A stretch of 64,000 bases of DNA from Strix aluco (taxonomy: Eukaryota > Chordata > Aves > Strigiformes > Strigidae), in contig NC_133932.1 in NCBI RefSeq assembly GCF_031877795.1, positions 19,718,180 to 19,782,179 on the forward strand. Reading direction: 5' to 3'. Both the position numbers and the translations under genes were made by a program. Numbering within the stretch: the stretch's first letter is position 1; the number at the start of each line of letters is the position of its first letter. This document shows positions 22,430-37,400 of the stretch, piece after piece. The notes under the pieces were generated by a model. The model did not search any database. It was not told the DNA's origin and was given only the letters and a program-made list of their open reading frames with translations.

Positions 22430-25400
22430 CTAAAAAAGGGAAAAATTGAGCAGGGAGGAGATAACATTAACAGTAAGCAATAATGCAAAATGTGCCTAAA
22501 AGCGAGTGGTCTCTGTGTTTTCCTTTCTCTGATATATATGTGTGCTCTCTATACCACTAACAACAGTCATCTCGTTATAGGTTGTTTTTTTAAAAAAAAA
22601 AACCTCTTTATGAAGAGTGGATGAGACCTTGCAGGTACAAAAATGCCTCTGTCGTCTGCTCCTAAACTAATTTCATCATGTCTTTCCTCAGATCTCAGAT
22701 CCCTTCCTGCCACAGAAAACCTGTACATTCAGGCAACCTGTACTGGAAAGGGTTGAGATGAGTGTTCACATGAAATGACAGCTATCACAAGATGTAACCC
22801 TGAGTGTAACACTTGAAATGTTGACATATAACCACTGTTACAACTTAGTTTCTTTCACCGGTCTGCAGGGTTCAGTCTGCCTTAGAATATGATCTCCTAA
22901 ATTTATTTATCTATGACACTTTATGAAGTGGTACTTTCTTGTACCCTGGGAACAAGATTTATTAAGCTAGTTTAGAGGATATTTGAATATGGGTTAGCTA
23001 GCTCTTTAGGCACTTGTACTATCTAGTTTTTACAGATGACAAACTATGAACTGAGAACAACTCTTGCTAAAGTCAGTAGAAATTTCTGGCTGTGTGGCAC
23101 TTTTGAAATAAATCTTTACTCCTCTGAATAAGGATTTATGGATTTAAAGTTCTACATAAGGACTTTAGGAGGTAGGTTGGTTGTTGTGGGTTCTTTTTAA
23201 ATACATATGAGGACAAGAATCCAGGATCAAGTCTTGCTCGAAACTGCCCTCCTAACAGACCTCAAAACAGCACAACTCTGCTCAAGCTTATGCTAGAAGA
23301 GCTATAAAAAGCAAATCTCTAACCTGCTAGAGATACACGCCAATGGGGGGAGGATAACAATACAAATTCCAGATTCAGATATCATTCAATATCTTAAATG
23401 CCTCCTGTATATCACTACAAGATCATACACAGTTCTAATCCCCTTTCTGAAGCTGTACCTGCTCTTATCTCCGTGATACATAAAAAGCATTTGCACATTT
23501 AAATTTTGTAAAACCTTTACTCCTATAATGTTTTTGTCCAGTGCTGAGGAGTCAGTGTTCTTTTTTGGTAGAGAAAAACAAAGCACGTAAACTGAAGTTG
23601 TGTGACAGTGATGCATTAAAAGGAACACTACTGACCTTGAATAGTTGCCAGTGTACTGTTGCTCATCAGGGCCGGGCTGAGAGCACCACCTAATGTCCCT
23701 GGATTGAGGCTGAGTAAGGCACCTCTGCAGGAAGCAAGATCGTGGAAGAAACAAAGACAAAGGGAAGGAGTGTTACTTTTAAGAAAAGGTTGTCACTGTT
23801 CAGAAGTACACCATCATATTTAAAAAAAATAAAAAATAAGGGGGAGGTGGGGGGGGGCAGGGAGGGAGGAAAGACCAGAGATTAAGGGCTAATTTTAGTT
23901 TATTTTAGTTTTCCCTTCATGATGCCTTGAGTAGAGACTGCCCTTCAGCTGTGTGGTTAGCAACATGCCTGAAGTACAGGCACTGTAAATACATGACTTG
24001 TAATGATTGTTGCTGTAAAAAAATTCTTGTATTTTGGGGAAACTGCCATTCGTTAGAGAGCTATCATCATCTCCCAAATTCAGATAAGGAAGATGTAAAT
24101 CAAGAGGAACTGAAGAAACAAAGATTCATCTCTCAGAGCAACATTTTTAAAAATAAAGCTTCAACAATACATCATCATGCATCTGTTACAGCTTCTTGCT
24201 GATGATGGAGAAATGAATAGAGGTGTGGAGTGGGTCTAGGTTAGCTCTCCATTTTACAATTAGTACAATTGAGTCTATGATTCACTGGTAAGTTGCAGCT
24301 CTTAAGTCAAGCTCTGCAGTGGGATGGATGACTTATCAAATAACAACACTGTTGCAAGACAGCTTTTTCATCTGTAAAATGAAAACAGTATTTGTGTACA
24401 TTGATGGGAATGGCCAATTACCCATCTGTAAGTAAACCTTCAGAATTTGAGATAAATGACACTAGAATCACCAAGTGAGCTACCAGAAAACAGTGATACA
24501 TAAAAGCAATTTATCCCAAGAATTCTCCTTCCCTTTTCTGTCATCTCACCTAAAAGGCTGTGAAAAATTCATCCTTACCCAGCTGCAAACTGTGAGGATG
24601 CCATCAAGCCTGGGTTTAGTCCTGCTGCAGCAGCCATGGCAGCAAGACTTGCATTTGCAGGCAACTGTGCAGCTCCTTGTAAAGCGGCTGCTGCCGCTGT
24701 TTGCAACCCTGATGCCGTTACCATCACCTGGCTGGTCCCAAGAGGGGAGGACAAGGGAGTGGAGGTTGTCTGTGTTGTGCTGGTCTCACTGGCACTGGAT
24801 GCCTCTGAAATGGAGGCTGAGGCAGAAGGGGAAGGACTCAGGGACGGTGATGTCACTGCTGAAGAAGCTGGAGGTGCTGTTGAAATCACTGTTGCCGTGT
24901 TGTTGGAGGTGGTTTCTGTTGTGCCTAGAAGATTGATTCTGGTTAGATCAGTACAAAACACAGATATGACTAAACAGAAACCACCACCCACCTGAACTGA
25001 ACTGCACATCCAACTGAGAGACAAACACACATTTCTGGAGGACCAAGAAGCACCAAGAGTCCAAATAAGAAGCTCAGACTACAACGAAATGACACTTCCC
25101 AACAGGAGGCTGAGGAGCTCCAGAAGCTAGCAATGGAATATAATGTATTTCATTTCAGCATCACCTGTGATTTTAACCCCAGAAAAGTCAACTGAACGGT
25201 CACAAAGACTAAAGTTTCCTAGTGGTGTAACAAGGAACAGCAACAAGAATGTCCTGGGATACTAGTGACCAATACTGAATGACCTTCTGAAGAGTTTAGA
25301 AGGGGAAAATGGTAGGGGTTAATGTGGGGGAAAGAGAAATCAGCCCTTACCTGTGACTGACAGACTAGTTACAGCAGGACTGGTCAGAGGGAGCACAGGA

Positions 25401-28400
25401 TTGACAGTCAGGGTTGTAGCTGCACTGCTAGTCACAAGGCTTGGCGTGGTTGCCACCTGGAGGTCAAAAATGAATACAACTGCTCAACTGTTAAAAGACA
25501 AAAAGTTGGCTACTAGACTTGGATTTCTTTCTTCTCATCCTCAGCTGAAGAAGCTATCAGGGAAAACACTGCATATAAGCTAACTTTTTTGTAACTCCAT
25601 TACTCTATCACTCAGTGGACCAATCATAGTATCTTCTCTAACTACCAGCAGTATCTTTATTCTTTATCGTTCAGTATTTGAAGGGAGGTAATATCCATTA
25701 CAGCCACACTGTCTCAGGACTGCAAGTTAGCCCTCCCACTCTGTCTCCCCCAAAGACCACACCTTATTTTAATAGAATTACTCTTCCAGAAAGAGTTACA
25801 AAATATATTATTTCTGCATGGGTTTTTTTCTCATTTAAACATCTTTTCAGCTCCAAATCTCTTTCTCTGATAAAATTATTTAAATGCCCCAGCATTACCA
25901 AAGGTTTTTAGGGTAACGTGTTTCCATGGATAAACAGAGTAACATTTCGCTTTTACTCAACCAAAATATAATTCTACTTTGATAAGTTTCCTTGTGCCAG
26001 AGGAAGGATCTCTGAATTTTAAAACACTCAAATGGCATTAGCTAATTTTACTTGTGGACAGCTAATTACAAGAATGCTACAATACACTGAAGATATTACA
26101 GATAAAAAACACCAAAGATTTAAGCCTGAAGGAACGAGCTTATGAGGAAAAATGAAAGATAAGGAGAGAAAGGACATTTATGGACAAGAAATGGTGTCCA
26201 ACAGTAGTATTTGAAGGCTGTTATACATCAATGAGAGAAATGAATCCTTTAAAATTGCCCAAGAGAACATAGCCACGGATATAGGCTAAAACCTTCCTCC
26301 TTTCCCACCTTAAGTTTATTATCAGAGAAATCTCTCTCATGCTGCATATCCTTTTATAGGAAGTCAAATGCTTCATACATTTTAAACAAGACTGGGGCAA
26401 CTGGGACAGATCTAAAAGCTTTCTGTCCATCTCAAATAGTGTATGGAATAAAGAAGAGCTAGATACATAGTACGCTTCCCACTAATGCAGCCCAGACATC
26501 GTATCTGTCATCTGTCCACCGAACAGTTAAGGCCAAGGTCACAATCCATATTTCAGGGCAGCGAATGACCTAGAATACACACAGCTAACCCCGTGGTTAC
26601 AATCACTGACTTCAGCCAATGCAAAACTAGGCTGCCATGAAAAAGAGCATTCCCCTCCAATCCTGCCTCAGAGCCCTAGCACTTGTGCAGCCAGGCTACA
26701 AGTGCGATTGGTTATCTGGCCATACTGAAAATTCATCATTCTTCTTCACATGGTTAATTTGCAGTCAAACTAGTAAACAAAGCCCAATCATCCTACAGAC
26801 ACATAATCTCCAGAGCTGACACAAGGAATCAACAAAGCACATAGCCAGTGAAGGCTGGGGGCAGCAGGGCTGGAACATCCATTTGAGTGGTAGCACAGTC
26901 TTAAGAGTGGCTTACAATGAGTGAAAATGCTTAGTGAAACATCACTGAAAAAATGCAGACTGTGGTTAACACCTCAATTTCTTACATATAATGGCAGTTT
27001 ATGATAAAATGGAAATTTATGTAGGAAAGATTAATTAAGTTGCAGTCTGAGTAAACTCGCATGGTTACTAAAACACACTATCACAAACCTCACTATGTTC
27101 TGCTTTGGTAGCAAGGCATGCAACCTTGCTTTCCAACTGGGGACAAAAAAAAGTAGAAAAACTTTAAAAAGACTAAGCACATTTAACACATCCCTTCCCC
27201 TCAAACAAAAGGCTGCATGCACACATCCTGAGACAAGGATGAGGGAAAAGAATGACACGTCACCAAAATCAATGGTTTAATGAAGTACTGGAAGATATTA
27301 GCTACTACAGTGATGAGGGTGGAATAAATACTACAAAAGGACAGCTACAGGCTACATAAATTCCACCACATTCCTATTAGCATAGCTACTATGAAATCTA
27401 ATAGCTACTGTTTCTATTTATGAAAACAGACCTCCATGGACATTGGTAGCAAAGGAGCTGAAGGAACCTTGATGCATGTGTTTTGTTACTCTTATTTTCA
27501 TGAAGTTTGTGTTTACCTGAGGCAAATACAAGTGTGGGAAATTAATTACATGAGTATTAGCTAAATTGTTCCTTTGTTCCACGTCTTTTTTTATATAAAT
27601 CATTCCTGACTAAAAGTGACAACAACAGTGTCATTGGACTTGTGAGACTTAAGTCTCCAAATGATACATTTTACTGCTGCTCGTCTACTTATCAGAGCAG
27701 CCAGAAGAAGAGGGGAGGGGTAGAGCTGTTAAGCATTTTTTTATTACTATTATTTTACAAAAAAAGTCCAGATATGAACTGGAGTTACTATCTGGCATAT
27801 GTTCAAAGCAATAACCCCAACTGCAATTTTGCTAGTCAGAATATTTACTCACCAGCTGACTAAATAAAACACACAAACTGAAGGCCCAACTAGTGCCTGA
27901 CTTGCAAAGCATTATCTCTCTTAGATAGTATGCAAGTAGGATATTTAAAATGCCAGTAAAAGATAACTTTGTGAGAACAGGTCTGCTGTACAAACAAGGT
28001 GTAGCGTGTGCAACTTCCACAGTTGCACTATCTCTTCCAGTCATCTTTGTCAACACAGTTTCTTGATTCTTACCAGTGAGGTTGGGCAAGGGAAAATTGC
28101 TTTGATGGGCGAGCTGCTGGTTCCACCACTGCTGGGTGGGTTGATCCTTTTCTCCTTCTGGCGCCGGTTACAGAACCAAACGCGGATCACCTCCTTCTCC
28201 ATGTTTAGCTGGTCAGCTATCATGGTGATCTCATCCGAGGTAGGCTTTTGGTTCTGAGAAAAGGAAACAGTACTTGAAAAGCTGTGAAACTACCTTCTGA
28301 AGTTTTATATTATAGCTGTTTCTTCACTAGGCAGAAATCTAGATGTGCCATTTATATCCAGAATCTGGTCAGTGGTACAGTAGAGACTGACCATAATAAA

Positions 28401-31400
28401 TACTTCTGCCCTCCATCTTCCTAGTTACAGGAACATTTCTACCAATAGCAAGCTGTGTTCCTCAGAGATGGGTGATGAAGACTAAGCTCACGTGCTTCTT
28501 TCTGAGAGAAGGGATCTGACTTGTGAGTTAATCCTTCAAGGAATTCTACACTTTGATAAGGAAATCTTTCGTTCAGCATCTCTCAAAAAGGAATAGGAGA
28601 GATTAACCATAGCAACAGCCAAATGAACCCCAAGTTGTCTAGACCTATAATGAAAGACAGGTAGATTGAACATAGGCTATCTGCCCATACAGCTGCACAA
28701 AGTGCCTAACAAGAGTAACATAAGGCCAGCTAAAAAACTCACATTATGTATGTTTAGACTGTCACCCCATTTATCCATCCTCAGAAAGGGTAATCTTTTT
28801 TTCTTCTTTTTGATGTGCAGAATATCAAGCTTAGATCTATGGCTCAGTATCTTGGCGAACTGCAAGAACCAATGAGGTTTTTTGAGGGGTTTTGTGTTTG
28901 TTTGGGGTTTTTTTTAAAGTGAAGTAGATGTTGATGCGTGCTTCTTGGCACAGCCTTTGTATTCACCTTGTTTAGTACAAACATTTTCCTAAATAGCACA
29001 ATAATGGGTTCACTCTAATAAATACCATTATTAAGCAAAGCTTCTTCATTTCTTTATAGGCTGAGCAGAGCAACAGGATCACTGACCTCCAGGAAACTCT
29101 TCTCTAAGGCCACACGTATGTTGGTCTCTATGCTGGTGCGTTTCTTCCTCCTACGGTTCAAGCCTTCGACCCCCAGCCCTGGAGAATTCAGGGCACTTGG
29201 GCTGGAGAGAGCTGAATCGGGTGAGTAGTTTTCTGAAAAAAGAAAGTAACATAAATCAGGAGATTTTATTTGAATGCGGTGCAGTCTAATGCAAGTGTTC
29301 ACCTGTGCAAGGTATGGTAAGACCCACTCTGTATCTACTCCAGATACACAGAGATTTCGGGAGATCGCATGCATTAATCGTTGTACTTGTAAATTACAAC
29401 ATGTACTTGAAACTTAGATACAAGTAAGCCCAGAGGGCACTCTCTGCTCCTGTATGCTATTACAGTATCCCTTTTATAATACCTATACAAAGTTTGTCTC
29501 CCTTATATTGTTCCACCCTACACTCATTCACTGCAAGTCACAGTTTAAAGAAAAAAAGCAGTAACTGATATCCGTAAGCCACAGCTGTAAGTCACACACG
29601 ATTATGAAAAAATCTGAGCAGTCTGAAATTTCTTTTACCCATTCCGCAATATAGTAGAGCAAGAGGAAGTTCATAGCCAGCTTCACGGTGTCCAATCTGT
29701 TCTCCCTGAAGATCTTAGCAGATACTCAGTGCTATGCAGTTCTACCAAACAGCCTACGCAGCTAGCAGCTCCTCCTCCCTAGCTTCACTAGGGCTCTAGC
29801 TGTCAACCCCTAAGCCTGTCTTTTTGGCTCCACAGAAGAGCAAAGAGAGAACACACTTGAACCCACTTTGTAGCAGAAAGTGCAAAATAACCAACAGGCA
29901 GGTTCCAGCAGGAAATTTAAACAAAATGATTAATTATGGCTGGAGATCCCTCACTGTACTGGAGTTTGTGGGTGATAAGCAGGTGCCAAAGTTCATAATG
30001 CCTAAGATCGTTCTGGTAGGCTCAGATGAGCAAATACATTCAGTCCATTATTTTACAGATTTTTTTTTTGTCAGTAATGGCTCCCATAAATGTGCCCAAA
30101 CCCCTCTCCATCCTGAAAACCCCCTGGAATAAGCTGAGTCCTGCAACAATAAATTCTCCAACACTCCAACGTAATGTGATGGAAGGGATCATTGGTATGC
30201 TTGTCCTGCCTGGCTTTACCTAAAAGTAGCCTTTAAAGTCATCTGAATCTTTCTTCCAAAGATTTTCCTGAAACTGAATGAGAGCCAAAGACATCGGTCC
30301 CAACTTCCAGGCTGTGAAGGACCCTGACACTGTTTACAGTCCTTAACAGATCCAAGTATTTCTTCAGGCAGGGAAAGCAAACTATGACAAACTATGGACA
30401 CATCCAATGTTGCTGGAAGGTTTGTGGACCACTGGCCTATGGACTAGAGCACTCAGTGTGAAGATCTTTATGTTTTTTACCACAGATCTAGATTACCTAA
30501 AGATAACCCTTGTCAGCAAAACAGAATGACACTTCCTTGTTTCAATGCAGGACAAATTTTCAACACTGCATCCAATTACTTTCAAAATTTCAGAGAATGC
30601 TGTAGGCGCCAGCATAAAGCTCTCTTCATTTTGGTAAAAATAGGAAGGCACACACCGTCCCTGCCATCTGTTTAGCAGATCCATCAGTTTTATACTATGT
30701 AAAGTTGTATACTTTGGAAGAAAAAGCTGGCTGACAGCGCTCTTAAACACTTTCCATCCTAACACCTAGCACCACCATCCAAGCTCCTTTTGCTGGTGGA
30801 AAAAAAAAAAAAGAAAACAAAAAAGAACACCACCAACATTGGCATCATGAATAACTTACGTCCCCGGAAAAAATAATTCTGGAAGGAAAAAGCAAAACCT
30901 AACCCACAAAAAATTCTTCCTATGGGGAGAAAGAGTGTTTATATAGACTCTTGGAAAGCAAAGAAAAGAATGCACACAGGGGTGTGGGAGGAGATGAATG
31001 CAATAAGCTCTGCCTACTGAAACAACAAAACCATGCAACCCACTCACTACTACACATCTGAAAAAGAAAGCTAGAAGAGGATTAGAAGTTATATGCATTA
31101 ATGTACATGAAGGAGGAAAACCATGAGACATATTACACCTCACCCCATGCAATTATTCAGCTGGCTGCAGAACACAATTCTGAAAGTTCACATTGGAATG
31201 AATTCGGATGTGTATAGGCACATGAAAATGCAAGTATGGACCCTTTTCATACACCCTTATTTGTCCCATAGACAGTTATAAAGATTGGTGGCTTCATAAA
31301 ACCATAAGGGCAGAAATGAAGCAGTTTTTCAGGGTTTTTCAGAATCCTACTGATTTTGGTAGGCTGGTGAAGAAACACACAGACTCATTCACCTGCATCA

Positions 31401-34400
31401 TTGAGCCACTTTTCCAGAAGTGGCTTTAACTTGCACATGTTCTTAAAGCTGAGGTTCAAGGCTTCAAAGCGAGAGATGGTAGTTTGGCTGAAGTCATTTC
31501 CATAGAGTTTGCCCATAGCGAGCCCAACATCACCCTGGACAAAGAAAGAGAAAAAAAGGGATTCACTAACATAGGCACTTCCAAAGCAAGGAATCCTGTC
31601 ACATTCTTGTGTCCTCTTAGTGACCCCACTGCTGCGTGGGATTTCAGCTTCACAGAAACTGGCTCGGCACTACCAAGTTTCATGCTAAAGCAAATAATCA
31701 TGAAGAAATGTCAAACCTCAGTCAGTTTAACCATGTAACTCTTTCCAGGAAACCCCTAATGCTTTGTCTTCTTAGCATTATCACTGAGCAAAACATTCCA
31801 TTGAATATTAACTTGTAATTTTTTTCTTAGTTCTTTAAAATAAGTAAATGCCAAGCTCTCTTTAGGAGCAGATTTAAGTATCTGCATATTTCACACCGAA
31901 GAAGAAAAGTTCAAATAAGCAGAAATGCAGTGAATTCATGTTCTCAAATTAGTAGAAAACACTCTTGAAAAGATGTCTGCAAACATGTATCACATTTAAA
32001 CAGATGCAAAATCAGTCTTATCTGAACTTTTAGCATCTTGTGAGGTTCAAACCAAACTTCTCCCCACAGATCCACATTTCAAAGAGGACAAGAAGTTGAA
32101 CCATTTCAAATAATTATTAACTGTAGTCTTCACTACCATTACCCATCTGCCAAAAAGCTATCCAGAAGATCTACAGACAGATGATCATCTCTTTATATCT
32201 GTTATTGCTTTTCAAAACTCAGTTTTAGCTAGCTATCAGACATTCTGCTTACCCTTTTATACACACACACACACATCTATGAAGTTTACACTTGGAAAGT
32301 CTTGTTTGAAAAGAAAAAAAAAAAAAAATCAATCTTGATTGTGGCCATTAAAAACACCATAATGTTTTCTTGTTTTGTTTTAAAGCTGGAAGGTCCTGCC
32401 CTTTGAAAAAATGTAATTATTTTTTTAAGTATGCTATTTGGTCTAAAGTAGTTTAACTTAGATGTTTATTTTTTAACACAAGAAGTATGAAAAGTCTAGA
32501 AGAAGAGATTGAAAAGCTTGAGCACAGTTAGTGGAGTTTAATTGCAAGTGGGTTAGTTGGGTTGTGCATAAAGCTTGCTTTCTTTCCTTTTAGGTCAGAT
32601 CCGCAACCACAGCTTGATACAAGTATACTAATAGCATGCAGAGTGGCCACATACAAGCAAGGAAGAAAACAACCTTTGGTAAGCTTAGTAAATTGTGCAG
32701 GTTGCATAAAGAAAACAATTTCCTTCCTAGAAGAGGACCAGAACAATTGGTCTATATGCCCTTCCATCAGAGGAAACACACAGGAACTCACATTTATACC
32801 TCTATCCATATGCCAGGATTTCGTGCATTTAAAAACTCATAAATCATTCCAAGAGAAGTAACATGGATGTTCTACTGGGTTTATGAAGAAGAAAACCTGG
32901 CTATGTAAACCATTTTAGAGATAAGTTGATTTATATCTTGGCAGGAAAGAGTTATGAAATTTGCTCCAGTCCCCCAACTAAATTTAATTCTGGTATTTAC
33001 GTTGTTCTTACTAACACTTGCCATCTGATTTAAAATGAATAGTTAACCATTTCTTTGTCAACAGCTTTCGATGCCAAAAGGTGGCAGCATTTCAGCTGTA
33101 GGCAAAGGAATTTACATATTGGGATGAGAATTTTATATATTGGGATGGGCCACTGAGAGGATGGATGGGATAGAGAATAAAGGCACCATTTACACATCTG
33201 ATCTACTCTGCAGGTCCAATGAAGCTCCAGTACTGAACTGAAACTGATTATAAGGTACATCACTGTTGTGTTGTACTGGTCTGTTAAGAAGCTCTGATGG
33301 ACTAGCAGAGGTAGTACCTTCTACAGAATAAAAATAACATTGGCTAAAATGTTTGCTCACATAGCTTGAATCTGTACCAACCAATTAGTCACATACCTGC
33401 AACAATGCTAAATGCAGTATGTGTCTCTATGTCAAACATGGAGATATTTGCAAGGAAACAATTAAACAAAAGGATTTAAATCCATCACCAACTTTTCAGG
33501 GTGGGAGAAGAGACAGAACTGCTGAAATTCGAAACCTGTTATATTGTTCACAAGACAGAATGTAGTGATTAGTTTGCAATGCAAACTAAATCTTACAATT
33601 ATTTTTGAAAAGCAGAGGTGCATGTGTCTGAAAAGGCTTACAGTACCACTGGAAATAAATTTCTTTTATACTCTGGAAGGCAGTCTATTTATCCAACTGT
33701 AGCAAACCAAAGTAATAGGGGTCTTAAATTATCACCCAATTACACAATTAGGTAGAAGTTACTAGAACTGCCTAATTATACACATACAAACTCAGAGTAG
33801 GGTAAGAATGATCAAATGCAATTTTATTACTTTCTCAAGATTTCCCTGTTTTAAGCTCAAAAGCAAATACTGAAATGTAAGCCTGAGCAGTTGTGTTCAT
33901 TTTTGCTCACCATGAAAATTCACAACAGGGTCAATAAAGAAGGGTTAACCCATAACTTAAAAAGTCTAGTTGAGCCTTTATAATCATTTCACAGCAGGGC
34001 AGATTAAACATAATAACTAAAGAGCTACATGAACCTCCTCAGTCAGGCTATAGGGAAGCTATTGTATTTTCCTCTATTCTGTTCTGCTCTATTCTACCTT
34101 TTGTGTGAGTCCATCACTTGTATTTCTGTGCCTCCCTCTAGCGGAAAGAAGGGAGGGAAGAAGGCACACACGCCAGCAAAATGCACTTCATTTTACTAAG
34201 AACATTCTGTTCTTGAGTTATAATTAAGATGCTGCCAAGAACTTTCATTATGAACCCTGATTTTTCAAACATTTAGACCTTTGCCAGAAAAATAAATCTG
34301 ACTTCAGCACATACTTTCAGCTAGAGTAGATTTACTTATTCCGCAGGGGGAACAAATCACATATGTTGGATTGACTGCTCTGAGCTCAGGCTTTTAAATA

Positions 34401-37400
34401 CCTACTTTGATTTTTGCATGCTATTTCTTCCAGCAAAAACACGCCTATGCTTACCCCACAGACTCCTGCCAAAGGAGTAATTGTTTACCTGGATGAATAT
34501 GTTAATTTTGTGAGGAAAAAAATGCATTTTGGTATTAATAAGGACTCTTGAATCCAAGCAGCATTTCCCTTCAACAGAATAACTGAACATATAAATGCAC
34601 TTTGTTGCATTTATACTCCTTGTTCAACCGTCTTCACTATGTTCAACATTACTTTTCTTCTGCTCTATGGGTATTTCTGAGCTTTTAAGCAAACCAAAAC
34701 AAACCACAACTCCAGTTCACCTCTGTAAGGAGAGAACTTCAAAGGTGACAGTCCTTTCAGGTTTTGTTTAGGAACCTTAGCAAAAGCACTAAATACAGAA
34801 ATCATTGATGTTTAATAGGAAAATACGCTTGAGAGATAAAAACCCTTTGACATCCAAAGCAACTCCACAGTTGTGATATACTTTTTAAACACACAGAGCA
34901 GTTAATTGTGCTGTATGATTTTTGGAACTTTGTACTTCTGAAGGCAGCTTTAAAGTGCTTTGTCCCATTCATTTTACATCGTATTGAATGAATAGTGCAC
35001 ACGCAATGACATCTGGAGCTGGTAAATGCGTGTACCTGCTGGGAAAATGGCTATGCTTTAAAACCAACAGGGAAGTAAGATGGATGTATGGCTTTTTCTG
35101 TTATTTCTTAGAAATTCCCTACATAAAGGCCAGAGCATAACCCTATTTAAGAAGGTTCTCCTAGGAAAAGGTGGAATTGTAGTCTCCCTCCAGACTTGAA
35201 AGATGAGACCTCAGATTCCACACTGGCAGGCACTAAGGTACGCAGTCTCACCTGAGTGAATCCAAGTTTGATCCGTCTTTGTTTGAAAGTCTTGGCAAAC
35301 TGCTCAAGCTCCTCAAGGTCACTGGGCTCCTCCAAGCTGGGAGTGTCGATTCGCTTTGGTGTTGACTGGCTCTGTGGAAGTGGCTGAATGGGGGTCGCTG
35401 CTATTGTGCGTGTTGGGGTTGCTGGCTATTAAGATAGAGAGCAAGGAAAAGATGAAAATCAGACTTAAAAGAATAATCAGCAAAAATTAAATTCAAAAAA
35501 GGTATGTGAGGTTTCTGTGAGAAGGATCAATGAATTTGACATTTCCAGCAATCTGAAAGTTCCTCCGATTTATTTACATTCCTCTCAAGAATGAGCAATC
35601 ACAATTCAGAAAACTGCATTAGTATGACAGCCTTTTAAAGGCTCTGTCAGAACCAATTAAAGAAAAGTAAGAGATGCTCAATGCAGCAGATAACCAACAA
35701 CTTCCACTTGCTACAGAAGCTGCTCAAAGAAAGGTTTAACACTCTTACTTGATATAGTTCTATTATTTATAGACAGCTTGGCATTCATCCCCTTTTAATC
35801 ATTTAAAAATTGAATTTACAGCTTGTGTGAGGTGGCAGATTGTCATCAACCCAAAAGAGTCAAGTCTCCTATTTAATCTTGGAACAGTGAGCACATACGG
35901 GCGCAGCAAACATGGCAAGTTTCCTCTGATGCCATCTCTTGTGACTGACTCAACTCTTCCAGTAAGAAAAAACTAGATCAACCTCTAACTCTTCTGTTGA
36001 TACTTGCAACAGTAAGAATGAATGTACTGGTGATAAGAGAAATTAAGCAAAGGCAACCTGTAGAAAGTCATTTCTTTTAGGGCACATTTTTCTTCTATAT
36101 AAAAGGTTAATTTTCCAGGAAGTCCACACGAGGTTCACTATTCCTGAACATTGGCATACTAGAGCATTTGCTATGCAGCAATAATAAAAATCTGAAAAAA
36201 CCTGAGCATCATGGAAAATATTCACAGGTGAACAAAATATATTAAGATCTGGTATTGCACAGTTCAGGCTTTATATGCAACAGGAACACTGGAAACACGT
36301 TTTCAGTACGTAACTCTACCTTCTTACATGCCACAGATGAACTGAGATGCAGAGACAAATAGTTTACTCCAGTTAAATTCTATGCAGTTCAGCTGAGGCT
36401 CTTAAGTAAAGGTGACTTCAAGCTTTTATGCCCTATGTCCAGTTCTGAAACTACAGATTCCTTCAAGGCAAGTAAGAACAGCCTCAAGTCTACACAACAC
36501 TATGGTACTATGCAAAGTAGTACTGTATGCAAGTAGCACTCTATGCAAAGGTCCAGAAACAGCTGTCCTAAAAGAAATGGCCTACATATAGCTGAGTCTT
36601 TACATAGCTCCTTCTGTTGTTTTTCTTCTGGGTTAGTGCAGTATTTTGCAGTGCACAGCAGATGGTAGAGGGAGGTCAGGATCTATAATGCCATTACTTG
36701 AGAAATAATGTGATCATGTATGATCTTTCTAGGATTGCAGATATATATGTCACACTACAACAGTTTTTAATATTTTTTCATTTACATTATAGTGCGTAAT
36801 TGCTGCAATATGTCTTTACTGACTTCATCCCCTTTACACAATTTATTTTCTCTTTGTAGTTTTGATACATTTTTTTAATCCAAGTATAATCTTTAGTAGG
36901 GAGTCATGCTGGTAACTGAGGTATGAACTACAGAGGTGAGACAAATTCCATTTTCCACATGGTGCATGAAAAATACTATAGGTAGTATAATAAAAAATAT
37001 AGTTTTCTAAGACTCTGATAGACTCAGGAATCTTATTACAGACTAAAAAATTCTTATATTTAACCAAGCTAGCAGGAAGATACCGTATGGTATTACATGA
37101 TATTTGAGAAACAGCATGCAGTCATGTAACTAAACTGCACAGTAAAACCCAGAGTGAAGCAAAACTAAATTTGCAGGCACGTGCAACCTTAAAATTGCTT
37201 TTCTTACAGTCTGAAAGCTTAATCATAGCACTTTAATATTTTAAGATATACCTAACAGAATATTATGCATTTCTACCAATCTCTTCGCTTTCACAGAAGG
37301 TAACTAGTAAGACTGGCAACGAGGTAGCAATAATAGCAAAACAACTAGGCTACAATAAATACAGATTACCACTGCAATCTTTAGAAAAAGATACTTGTCA

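Larger units (their letters stand above)
23725..24578 (-). other. POU2F1 intron with a G-rich tract and a MIR-like trace
   Basis: This 0.85-kb intron contains a plus-strand G-rich run (23836-23868) with G-quadruplex potential and a probable old MIR SINE piece near 24300-24385. The short open frames are not coding. Confidence 0.75.

Noticed and set aside
24636..24995. Plus-strand open frame of 119 codons
   Set aside because: It is the antisense shadow of the Ala/Ser/Thr-rich POU2F1 exon at 24579-24924.
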